DNA of 13,240 bases, taken from positions 187,096 to 200,335 of the forward strand of contig CAJNDS010002616.1 in NCBI GenBank assembly GCA_905221605.1, in the 5' to 3' direction. The stretch's first letter is position 1. Every line of letters begins with the position of its first letter. The notes under the pieces are model-generated. The model saw nothing but the letters and a program-made list of their open reading frames with translations. It made no database searches and was not told the DNA's origin. The position numbers and the translations under genes are program-made. This document shows, piece after piece, positions 1 to 6,973 of the stretch. This DNA is from Symbiodinium natans (taxonomy: Eukaryota; Sar; Dinophyceae; Suessiales; Symbiodiniaceae).

Positions 1-128
1 GCCCGGGGAAAAGGAAGTACGAAGAGAGCACATTATATATTAAATGCAAGGAACGTAGCGACGCGCGTATTTAATAATATAATGTGGGAACGCCAGAGCC
101 TCTAACAGTGCGCCACAGCCTCTCCCAG
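1..128 (+). other. End of an intron upstream of exon A
   Basis: There is no family similarity here. The stretch is AT-rich around 30-85 and ends in cagcctctcccag, a pyrimidine-rich acceptor leading into exon A. The ATG-start exon and the SGHPGAP-containing exon must lie further left. Confidence 0.7.
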
Positions 129-174
129 GATCGGTTACCTCCTCTTCGCGGAAGAGATGGCCTACAACCCTAAG
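129..174 (+). CDS. TKT: Transketolase exon A ([14 protein letters not shown])
   Basis: The acceptor is cccag|GATCGG. The first G completes a codon begun upstream, followed by 15 codons reading [15 protein letters not shown]. This is the family helix before the NPxWxxRDRFVLS block. The donor is CCTAAG|GACGAG, a GA donor. The next exon also starts GAC, so the junction could slide by up to three bases. It is the weakest exon by similarity but joins exon B in frame. Confidence 0.85.
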
Positions 175-3100
175 GACGAGAGCCAGTATGGGGTTGTGGA
201 GGGGCGAGTTGGGGTGGGGGGTGCCGGAGCAGTTAGGGCGTCGGGGCAAAGTTTGTTGGGGGTGAGAGAAGATCAGAAACATCTGCATAGAACGCACGGA
301 GGGTCAACTGCATCTCATGTGTTTTTGCTTGTATTCCTCACCACCTCCAAATACGTCAAGCGATGCTGAGCCGGTTCTCTGTGAGTGTGAACATGTTCAA
401 TTCCAAACAAGCACAAAGCCTAAAACTGACACTTGGGAAATGTCTTCAACGAAGCTCCCTTAGATGCCACGACCACCAGGCGACCACCAAACAGGAAGCT
501 TGCACAAGGTACAGGGTGCAGGTTCTGCTTCCTACAGGACCCATCCTGGTGCAACCGCGATCGTTTTGTGCTATCTTCTGGCCATGGCTGCATGCTGCAG
601 TGCCTGGACAGGGCCTTGTTGAGGTCATAAGCCAAAACAGATCCGAGCTTGCTGTAGAAGCAAGAGTCATCACAAGTTCTCGGAGAACATTCAGCTTGCT
701 TGGATTCCGGGGTGCGTTGCAGAAAGTGGTCCCTAGTAGAAGAACTTGATTCTTTTGTGGGTTGAGGGATGGGCATGCAAAGTCCTAATGCACTAAGGCC
801 CCTGGCACCCTGCTTGAACCGTGTTGCGACGGGTCTAGTGGGTTCAAGGTACTCCCTGCTTCACTTGGCCGGCTATGACAGCGTGGCCATGGATGACCTG
901 AAGCAGTTCAGGCTTAGCTGTTGGATGCTTTCTGGGTCCTGCGTGTGTTTAGGCTGTAGTGGCTGTACTGGTGAATCACGTAGGTCGGAAGTTCCGGCAG
1001 AATCTAAGAGGAAGCTGATTCGGTTTCAGGTTGTTTTCAAAGCAGCGTTCCTGGGTCCGTTTTAAGCCGTGGGATCATCTTTCCGCCGGTTGCCTTGCAC
1101 CCGCATAGGCAGTGGGGCTCGAAGACTCCTGGCCACCCGGAGAACTTCGAGCCACGGCCATGTTTCTCATAGTAATATTTTTCTACGTGGGTGGTTGATC
1201 GCTTACGGCATAGGGGATGCGGCTGCTGGCTTAGTCTTGGGCTGAGGGACTCTCGTACAGTCTTCTGAAGTCTATAGACCCAGCCTGAACACCTCATGCA
1301 TGTTCCCAAACTCAATTCTGATGCTCCCTCGTCCAAAGCTAATTTATTCACATGATGTGACTGCGTGTCATCGCCCCAAGACAGACCCGGCAAAGAAGAA
1401 CAGGAAGAGAATCACATTGAGAACACGTTGTGAGCCTTAGCAACGTGACCTCTCAAGCCCCAAATCTGGACTCCGACCCCTAAACCCACGAGAATAACTC
1501 CCACAGCACACTGAGGAGACCGATGGCATCGAGGTCACCACCGGCCCGCTTGGCAACTTGCCATCGAAGCTTCAAAAGGGGCGGCGCGAGGGTCCTCGTA
1601 GCTCTATGGGAGTACGAGGGGGGTTAAACTGGTTAAACACTGCTATCACAACAACAGACTTTTGAAGCCAACAGAGTTCAAGCCAAAAAAAGAGGCAATC
1701 TCGCCAGCGCCTGAAGCTCCGAGGCATCCAGAGGATCTGCAACCCTGAATGAGGGTATGGTATGGTCTTGTATTCCAAAGCCTGAACCCTATACCCCCAA
1801 CCCTAAACCCTAAACCCTAAACCCTAAACCCTAAACCCTAAACCCTAAACCCTAAACCCTAAACCCTAAACGTCCTGACGCCTCATTCGCGAGGTATGGG
1901 TATCTCCAACGCTGTTGGCCTCGCCGCAGCGGAGGCACATCTGGCAGCCGCCTACAACAAGCCGCCTGATTACACAAGCTGGCCTGAAGGTTGTTTAGGG
2001 TTTAGGGTTTAGGATTTAGGGTTTGGGGTTTGGGGTTTAGGGTTTAGGGTGCACGCTTTCAAGTTTGAGGATGGGAGTGGTTGAAGTTTAGGATGATATA
2101 GCATAGGGGTCTCAGGCCCGAGAAGGAAGCCAGAAGCTTCCGATGTCTGAACAAGGAGCCCTGGAGCAATACTCTTAACATAATTAAACTCTGAATTCTG
2201 GCCCAGGCCGGACTTTACCCTCATCGACCACTACACCTACACCATTGCCGGCGATGGCTGCATGCAGGAGACCACGACGAAGCGTTCAAGATTTTAACTT
2301 TGGGTCCTTCCGGTTGCTTTCTTGCCAAGTTGCGCGTGTTTTTCTGTAGTCCCACCCACCACCCAATCCGGAAAGAACGCGCCCACCCACCGAGGCCAGT
2401 TAAAGCGGGACTTACAGAGCAGTTGAAAGCCGATTTCAATTCACAACCGATCCTCAATAGTCACTCTGGCAATGTGAGTTTGCGGCCACGGGTGTTCCTT
2501 GTGAGCGCTAAGTGTGCTGGCCTCTTTGCCCAAAAAAAAGCTGGAAGCTGCAGCTTCGGCCTCAAACTCTATTATAATATAGGGTCGAAGACCTACCCTA
2601 AACCCTAAACGGCCGTAAACGCTAACCCCCAAACCCCAAACCCTAAACCCCTAACCCCCTAATCCCCAAACCCGCATCTCGAGGAGGGCATCTCCCACGA
2701 GGCCTGCGCCTATGCCGGCCATCTGGGACTCGGGAAGCTCATTGCCTTCTATGCCACTTGGCCGAGGTTTAGGGTTTAGGGTTTAGGGTTTAGGGTTTAG
2801 GGTTTAGGGTTTAGGGTTTAGGGTTTAGGGTTTAGGTTTAGGGTTTAGGGTTTAGGGTTTAGGGGTTGAGTGGGCTCAGCTGTCCTAAGCACTCAGGGCT
2901 GTTGGATCTTGTGAATGGAGCAGCATGTTGGGCAGGCCTTATTATACAAGGGAAGATCAGGAGCCACCTTTTTTGCTAGGAACCCACAGCAGATCTTCAA
3001 AACAAATCTGGAGGTTCCATGTCGAGTTTCCATGATTCCTAAGGGGTTGGGATGTTGCCCCTTATACTAACAGTCCTTAATAGGGATTCCAATCGGGGGC

Positions 3101-5567
3101 GATTCAGGAAGGGGGGAACGTCCCAACCATGGGGTCTTATCAAGCAGGGGTCTGCGCCTTGGGTTTGGGACAGCGACAAATGAGTCAGCTTCCGAGCCTG
3201 CAAATGAAGGGCTCAGGTTTTAGGGTTGGGGTTTAGGGCAATCCCAGTTTTCTGCTGCAGCCTCAACCTCCGAAACCAGGACCCATTTAGTTAGATTAGT
3301 TGCCTTGCCCAATCCACAAGATAGAAAGGAGCCTTCCCGGTTTAAGGTTTCTTGATCTTGAGTAGCTTCCTAGAGATGCTCCAGGATGACAATGGCATCA
3401 CCATCGATGGCCACACCGACCTCTCCTTCACGGAGGATCGACGAGCTGCAGCTGCAGCCGCCACATTCTAAAGACAACTTTGGCCTCTTTGAAAGCAAGG
3501 AACATTTACGAGCCTCTAGAGCTCTACTTGGAGGTTCATGGTACTTACTAACCAATGATAACTGTACTTTTGACCCACTCATAATTCCCTGAAGTGCCCT
3601 AACGTGGTTAGAAGTACAGTTATGAGCAAAATTTTCATTGGTTAATAAGCACCACGAACCTCCAAGTAAGCCCTAAATTTCAACCTCACCCTGATCCTGC
3701 TCAAACATCCGCCCCGCATCGGACTTCACGTTCCTAGGACCACCTTCTTCGCTGTTTTTCTTGTTGGACACAATTTAAGGGGGTCTCCGAAATTGGGGGG
3801 TTGCGGACCTTGGGGTCCTGATTAAAAGGGATCCCACTGTTTGGGGATCTATATTGGGGGTCCCCTACCCGATTTGTTTCGGTTCGTTTGAACGGTACCC
3901 AAGTCCCTCTGCAGGACGTTGGCAAGCGCTTTGAGGCAAGGCCAGTGTGGCTTAGGGTTTAGGGTTTAGGGATGGGGGTTCTGTAGCTTATGGAAGCCGG
4001 TGTAGTCGGTTCATGTGACTCATTGAGTTCTCTGGGGCTACAGAGGGCTCTCTAGCACTGTCTGCGTATGTTTAGGGCACCTGTAAAGGTTTCAGAGAGT
4101 TTGAGTTCTAGCGTTCGGGGGGTCGCTCAGGCGTAGGGTTGAGAGCTGGAACTTTGTTCAACCGGTTCGAACGCTAGGGTCTCCCGTGAACTTCAACGTC
4201 TTTCTCTAACCGACATCCCATGTCTTACCGAGAATGTAAACCTCAGGCCTGTCGGTTCAACTGAAGCTTCGTCATATCATGTGCTTGCGATCTAAATTCG
4301 AAATTGATGCTTGCTCTGCACAAGCCGAGATGGTGAAGGCCGCGCCGCTTCGATTCTTCGGAAGGTTCAGCCATCGCCACATTGACGCTGACGGTGCGTT
4401 CGATGCTGGTTGCTGCGCAAGGATCCCTTGCAGTACAGGAGAGCTAGATGAGCAAGAGCATGGTGCGCGAGTGGACTGCGACCTCTCGCTTGGATGAGAG
4501 TGGCTGGATTGTCGTGCTGAGGTTCGGATGCATAGATGACGACTGCTTCAAGCTAGATGATGTGGGGTGTCTTTCAAGATTTGGGATGAGTTGGGGCTTC
4601 CCTGAAAGAGCCACGTCCATTATGCCGCGTAGAAGACCCAGAAAGGCACTTAGCCGCAAGATTCACATCTTCTATGGAGCACCACTCGAATGGAAGTCCG
4701 TACCGTTGCACATCAGGAGACTAGCCACTGAGAAGCTGAACGAGGGAGGGAATCTGATGGCTGGTTCTGGGCTTTGAGCGTTGCAGCCCGTGGCCATTAT
4801 GCCTAATTCCGAAAAAGTCAAAACATCCCAAAGGCCAACTCTCAATGCACATAGCTCTGAGTTGCGAGGCCTACGGCTGGCAGGTGCTGGTCGTTGACAA
4901 CGGCGACCAGGCGATTTTCGCTGCGGGGTGATCGCCCCTGCAGGGCCTTGTTCGCTTTTGGACCGAAAAGGGGTTGAGGAGGCTTTTGTGCCTGAGGGAT
5001 ATTAGCCCTCAACCCTCAACCCTAAACCCTTTATAAATCGCGAAGAGCGAACCTGTCCATGTCCGTTCAGGACGTGGATGCCATCCGCAAGGCCATTGCT
5101 GAGGCCAAAGCCTGCACTGCGCCTTGGCACTCGAAGGTGCAAAAAGGCTTGCGAAGACGGGTTTAGGGTTTAGGGATGAGGGCTTAACGGCTGCGTAGAT
5201 GAGCATAAAAGGTGTTGGGGGGATTATACGGCCGAATTGCCCATGCTTGTGTGCCGGGACTCATGACACGCAAGACAGCCGCTACGTCGCTTGCCCGTCT
5301 TGCCAACTTTTCGTTGGAGAAGGGTTGCGGATTGTGGGCTTTAGGTTTAGCAGCCCTCAAACCTCGCACTTGTTAGAAGCATCCTTGTGACATGCGACAG
5401 ATTCGTGGCAATGGTTAGGTGGAGTACAACCGCCCGCAAAGCCCCTTTCGCTGTCTAGATTGCCATGCCTGCGGCAGTTGTCACGACTTGGAGTTTAGGG
5501 GCCAGGAGCTGAACAAAGCTGAATATTCCACAAGCGCCTTCCCAAGGACAAGCCCACGCTCATCAAG
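129..5567 (+). CDS. TKT: Transketolase, partial (13 exons, N-terminal ThDP domain)
   Basis: Transketolase moves two-carbon ketol units between sugar phosphates in the pentose phosphate pathway and the Calvin cycle, using thiamine diphosphate and a divalent metal. The coding parts are 129-174, 538-599, 849-911, 1109-1148, 1516-1552, 1894-1960, 2207-2267, 2684-2752, 3385-3435, 3915-3935, 4869-4904, 5071-5118 and 5547-5567. Joined, they stay in frame and give family blocks in order: [85 protein letters not shown] and DKPTLIK. The GDG...DDN stretch is the ThDP/metal-binding motif. The histidines of SGHG and PGHPE match catalytic His66 and His100 of E. coli TktA. The first catalytic His (SGHPGAP) and everything after DKPTLIK, including the pyrimidine-binding domain, lie outside the recovered exons. 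Cytosolic or plastid location cannot be told because the N-terminus is missing. The intron boundaries are inferred from homology and AG|G acceptors, not from RNA. Confidence 0.96.
175..537 (+). other. Intron A-B, 363 nt (GA-AG)
   Basis: It begins gacgag and ends cctacag. AGGAC occurs at both ends (5-bp direct repeat). No telomeric repeat and no other recognisable content. Confidence 0.8.
538..599 (+). CDS. TKT: Transketolase exon B ([11 protein letters not shown])
   Basis: The acceptor is cctacag|GACCCA and the frame is phase 0. It reads [20 protein letters not shown] plus two bases (CA) of a split Gln codon. SGHG carries the catalytic/ThDP-contacting His (His66 in E. coli). The donor CTGCA|GTGCCT is the only canonical GT donor in the recovered gene. 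The open frame runs on past the donor into non-homologous sequence, which shows where the exon stops. Confidence 0.97.
849..911 (+). CDS. TKT: Transketolase exon C ([10 protein letters not shown]...DDLKQF)
   Basis: The acceptor is ttcaag|GTACTC; its G finishes the split Gln codon of exon B. Twenty codons follow, reading [20 protein letters not shown], then AG of an Arg codon. This is the conserved YSLLHLxGY...LKxFRQ segment. The donor TTCAG|GCTTAG is a GC donor, and the intron starts and restarts with the same AGGC. Confidence 0.97.
1109..1148 (+). CDS. TKT: Transketolase exon D ([13 protein letters not shown])
   Basis: The acceptor is gcatag|GCAGTG. After the G that completes Arg it reads [18 protein letters not shown] contains the second active-site His (His100 of E. 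coli TktA). The donor is AACTTC|GAGCCA, a GA donor; exon E begins with the same GAG. Confidence 0.96.
1149..1515 (+). other. Intron D-E, 367 nt (GA-AG)
   Basis: It begins gagcca and ends cactgag, with GAG repeated across the joint. A 118-codon minus-strand frame overlaps exon D and this intron, but it resembles nothing and crosses a real exon, so I treat it as chance. Confidence 0.8.
1516..1552 (+). CDS. TKT: Transketolase exon E ([12 protein letters not shown])
   Basis: The acceptor is cactgag|GAGACC. It reads [12 protein letters not shown] plus the first base of a Gly codon. EVTTGPLG is a near-invariant transketolase block. The donor CTTG|GCAACT is a GC donor. This intron cannot be made GT-AG by sliding the junction. 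Confidence 0.95.
1797..1871 (-). repeat. Telomeric array (CCCTAAA)n before exon F
   Basis: About ten nearly perfect CCCTAAA heptamers close intron E-F, ending 22 nt before the exon F acceptor. Confidence 0.98.
1894..1960 (+). CDS. TKT: Transketolase exon F ([21 protein letters not shown])
   Basis: The acceptor is ttcgcgag|GTATGG; GT completes Gly. It then continues [10 protein letters not shown] and [11 protein letters not shown], ending with two bases of a Lys codon. Most relatives have GPLGQG where this joint gives GPLGMG. The donor AACAA|GCCGCC is a GC donor. The exon sits alone in the spacer between a CCCTAAA array that ends 22 nt before it and a TTTAGGG array that starts 33 nt after it. 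Confidence 0.95.
1994..2050 (+). repeat. Telomeric array (TTTAGGG)n after exon F
   Basis: About eight TTTAGGG units, with TTTGGGG and ATTTAGG variants, begin 33 nt into intron F-G. Confidence 0.97.
2207..2267 (+). CDS. TKT: Transketolase exon G ([14 protein letters not shown])
   Basis: The acceptor is ggcccag|GCCGGA; its G completes Lys. The exon reads [23 protein letters not shown] opens the ThDP-binding motif, and its Asp (Asp155 in E. coli) holds the metal. The donor is ATGCAG|GAGACC, a GA donor, and exon H restarts with GAG. Confidence 0.97.
2594..2673 (-). repeat. Degenerate CCCTAAA array before exon H
   Basis: CCCTAAA, CCCCAAA and CCCCTAA variants run up to about 10 nt before the exon H acceptor. 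Confidence 0.93.
2684..2752 (+). CDS. TKT: Transketolase exon H ([11 protein letters not shown]...LIAFY)
   Basis: The acceptor is tctcgag|GAGGGC. It has 23 codons, phase 0 at both ends, including [19 protein letters not shown] and ending IAFY just before the DDN of exon I. The donor TTCTAT|GCCACT is an unambiguous GC donor. It lies between a CCCTAAA array ending about 10 nt upstream and a TTTAGGG array starting 15 nt downstream. Confidence 0.97.
2768..2865 (+). repeat. Telomeric array (TTTAGGG)n after exon H
   Basis: About 14 copies, with one hexamer TTTAGG at 2831-2836, start 15 nt after the exon H donor. Confidence 0.98.
2866..3384 (+). other. Rest of intron H-I
   Basis: It holds one copy of a dispersed repeat (3046-3090), a short TTTAGGG-like patch at 3217-3239 in mid-intron, and otherwise unrecognised unique sequence. 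The acceptor is ctccag. Confidence 0.75.
3046..3090 (+). repeat. Dispersed repeat, copy 1
   Basis: GTTGGGATGTT, then CCCTTATACTAAC, GTCCTTAATAGGGATT. A near-identical copy lies inverted at 12461-12504. Probably the end of a small mobile element. Confidence 0.7.
3385..3435 (+). CDS. TKT: Transketolase exon I ([17 protein letters not shown])
   Basis: The acceptor is ctccag|GATGAC. It has seventeen codons, phase 0 at both ends. The Asn of DDN closes the ThDP/metal motif (Asn185 in E. coli), followed by the conserved ISIDG-like loop. The donor ACGGAG|GATCGA is a GA donor. Both an overlapping + frame and a − frame stay open here, but only this reading matches the family. Confidence 0.97.
3525..3671. 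mobile_element. MITE-like inverted-repeat element, about 147 bp
   Basis: The left arm 3525-3558 (TACTTGGAGGTTCATGG...) is matched by the reverse complement of 3637-3671 with about three mismatches over 34 bp. Inside, ACTGTACTT (3561-3569) and its complement near 3612-3621 extend the pairing. It has no coding capacity and lies inside intron I-J. No clear target-site duplication was found, so a simple hairpin is the alternative to a miniature transposon. Confidence 0.65.
3915..3935 (+). CDS. TKT: Transketolase micro-exon J (DVGKRFE), 21 nt
   Basis: The acceptor is tctgcag|GACGTT. It has seven codons, DVGKRFE, phase 0 at both ends. It fills the exact gap between FTE (exon I) and AYGW (exon K) in the family alignment. 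The donor TTTGAG|GCAAGG is a GC donor; GAGGC recurs at the far end of the intron. It is short, so the support comes from the perfect fit with its neighbours. Confidence 0.9.
3952..3972 (+). repeat. Short TTTAGGG block after exon J
   Basis: Three telomeric units start 16 nt into intron J-K. Confidence 0.9.
4108..4177. repeat. Short inverted repeat (CTAGCGTTCG)
   Basis: CTAGCGTTCG at 4108-4117 pairs perfectly with 4168-4177 across a 50-nt loop within intron J-K. Function unknown. Confidence 0.6.
4270..4780 (+). other. Unrecognised stretch with open frames inside intron J-K
   Basis: This 500-base part of the 933-nt intron looks more coding-like than its surroundings. One + frame is open at 4279-4497 (72 codons) and another at 4448-4777 (109 codons, starting [20 protein letters not shown] and rich in Arg/Lys later). 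The two overlap in different frames, which would fit a decayed, frameshifted insertion such as a retroelement fragment or pseudogene. I recognise no domain. It could equally be chance open frames in GC-balanced DNA. Confidence 0.25.
4869..4904 (+). CDS. TKT: Transketolase exon K ([12 protein letters not shown])
   Basis: The acceptor is gttgcgag|GCCTAC. It has twelve codons, [12 protein letters not shown], matching the RFEAxGWxV...DG block. The donor AACGGC|GACCAG is a GA donor; exon L starts with the same GAC. It follows the longest recovered intron (933 nt). Confidence 0.94.
5006..5031 (-). repeat. Short CCCTAAA-type block before exon L
   Basis: CCCTCAA, CCCTCAA, CCCTAAA, CCCT ends 39 nt before the exon L acceptor. 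Confidence 0.85.
5071..5118 (+). CDS. TKT: Transketolase exon L ([16 protein letters not shown])
   Basis: The acceptor is gttcag|GACGTG. It has sixteen codons, [16 protein letters not shown], the family helix before the DKPTLI strand. The donor TGCACT|GCGCCT is an unambiguous GC donor. It is flanked by a CCCTAAA-type block upstream and a TTTAGGG block downstream. Confidence 0.93.
5160..5175 (+). repeat. Short TTTAGGG block after exon L
   Basis: Two TTTAGGG units lie 41 nt after the exon L donor. Another degenerate patch is at 5339-5350. Confidence 0.85.
5547..5567 (+). CDS. TKT: Transketolase micro-exon M (DKPTLIK), 21 nt
   Basis: The acceptor is tcccaag|GACAAG. It has seven codons, DKPTLIK, the near-invariant strand that follows the EAK helix. 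The donor ATCAAG|GCAAGT is a GC donor. The next expected block (a K-T-T-I-G-F/Y-G-S-P-like stretch) is not seen before or after the assembly gap at 5641-5740, so the gene breaks off here in this window. Confidence 0.9.
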
Positions 5568-5640
5568 GCAAGTCAACTTTCGGGCTTCGACGCAGACATC
5601 CGGGAATCGAACCTCCTATGTCCTGCTGACCTGTGGTGCC

Positions 5641-5740
5641 NNNNNNNNNNNNNNNNNNNNNNNNNNNNNNNNNNNNNNNNNNNNNNNNNNNNNNNNNNNN
5701 NNNNNNNNNNNNNNNNNNNNNNNNNNNNNNNNNNNNNNNN
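5641..5740. other. Assembly gap (100 N)
   Basis: Exactly 100 N, the usual placeholder for a gap of unknown size. It lies just after exon M, where the next transketolase exon would be expected. The sequence resumes in a C-run followed by an AT-rich tract (5755-5820). Order and distance across it cannot be trusted. Confidence 0.99.
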
Positions 5741-5887
5741 CCCCCCCGCCCGAAAAAATTAACTAAAACTAATTAAATGCAATACAATATAACAGTAACA
5801 CTAGTAAAACAAAACGAACTCTGACTGCATCCCGCAGCCCTGCCCAGTCTGCGCCAGCCCCTGTCAAGCCATCGCCCCCTGAAGAAT

Positions 5888-6028
5888 CCTAAACCCCTAA
5901 ACCCTAAACCCCTAAACCGAAAAACCTTAGAACCCTAAACCCTAAAACCCTGACCCGCAAAACCTCAAACCCTAATCCCTAAAAACCCTAAGCCGCAAAA
6001 CCTTAAAACCCTAAACCCTAAATACCCC
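5888..6028 (-). repeat. Degenerate CCCTAAA array after the gap
   Basis: CCCTAAA mixed with CCCCTAAA, CCCTAAAA and CGCAAAACCT variants; older and more decayed than the other arrays. Confidence 0.93.
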
Positions 6029-6109
6029 CAACCGGGGCCTGCAGGCGCCGTACCCGGGCCGAGGACTGACTCCTGCGATAGAAGGGTGCGCTCAGGGCCT
6101 GTGGGGTCA

Positions 6110-6174
6110 TTTAGGGCTTAGGGTTTAGGGTTTAGGGTTTAGGGTTTAGGGTTAAGGGTTAAGGGTTAAGGGGG
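6110..6174 (+). repeat. TTTAGGG array ending in TTAAGGG variants
   Basis: About six TTTAGGG units followed by three TTAAGGG units. The 80-base spacer before it (6029-6109) contains AG|G sites, but I could read no recognisable exon in it. Confidence 0.96.
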
Positions 6175-6322
6175 TTGTAGACTTCTAGGACTAAGGGTTA
6201 CAGGCTTCTAGGGTTCAGAGCTTAGGGCGCTAGAGTGTTGGACTTCGATGTCAAAAAAAAACGCTGCACCGGGTCGTGAACCGTTGGACCATGACAGCTG
6301 AGGTTGGAAAAATGTTGGCGGG

Positions 6323-6392
6323 CTAAACCCTAAACCCTAAACCCTAAACCCTAAACCCTAAACCCTAAACCCTAAACCCTAAACCCTAAACC
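6323..6392 (-). repeat. Telomeric array (CCCTAAA)n
   Basis: Ten perfect heptamers. Degenerate C-rich units recur at 6523-6558. Confidence 0.98.
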
Positions 6393-6588
6393 TGGCTTCA
6401 GGTTGTTGGGTACAGGGTTGGGGACTCAAGGCCCAGAGGGCTGGTGGCAGTCATCGCAGCATCCCAAAAACTTGGCACCTGGCTGAGTGTTAACTGAAGC
6501 CCTGATCTCTAAACTCTGAGCCCCGATCCCTAAACCCGAACCCCCCTAAACCCCTAAGCTTTCAGAAGCCCTACACCCTGAACCCGGG

Positions 6589-6684
6589 TTTAGGGTTTAG
6601 GGTTTAGGGTTTAGGGTTTAGGGTTTAGGGTTTAGGGTTTAGGGTTTAGGGTTTAGGGTTTAGGGTTTAGGGTTTAGGGTTTAT
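6589..6684 (+). repeat. Telomeric array (TTTAGGG)n at left edge of the inverted-repeat element
   Basis: About 13 perfect copies run directly into the left terminal inverted repeat. Its mirror partner is the CCCTAAA array starting at 8972. Confidence 0.98.
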
Positions 6685-6752
6685 AGGGGGTGGAGTTTTT
6701 TTTTGGGTCTTTTTTTTTTTTGGGCCTTTCTTTTTTTTTCTTGGTCGATTTT

Positions 6753-6973
6753 CTTGGTTTTCTCTAGGAAAACCTACTTTCCTTACATTTTGGACGGATT
6801 TTCTGTCATTTCCCTTAGGTTTTCGTTGGTTTTTCATAGGGAAAAACCTATGTTTTTTTTTTTTACATTTTGGACGGATTTCCTGTAATTTCCCTTAGGT
6901 TTTCCTTGGTTTTTCCTAGGGGGAAAACCCTATTTTCCTTACATTTTGGACAGATATCCTGTCATTTCCTTCG
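6753..6973 (+). repeat. Palindrome-centred 75-80-bp tandem units
   Basis: About three units of TTGGTTTTTCCTAGGGAAAACC followed by ACATTTTGGACGGATTTCCT and GTCATTTCCCTTAGG. Each starts with a self-complementary GGTTTTTCCTA/TAGGAAAAACC core. A fourth, diverged set lies inside the minisatellite at 7313-7500, and a more diverged inverted set near the right end (8790-8900). Confidence 0.85.

Noticed and set aside
433-630. 65-codon frame starting [11 protein letters not shown] as a stand-alone gene
   Set aside because: Only its central part (538-599) matches transketolase; the rest is intron read-through.
6029-6109. Predicted exon slot after the gap, with ctgcag|GCGCCG and gctcag|GGCCTG acceptors
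   Set aside because: None of the frames gives a transketolase-like or otherwise recognisable peptide.
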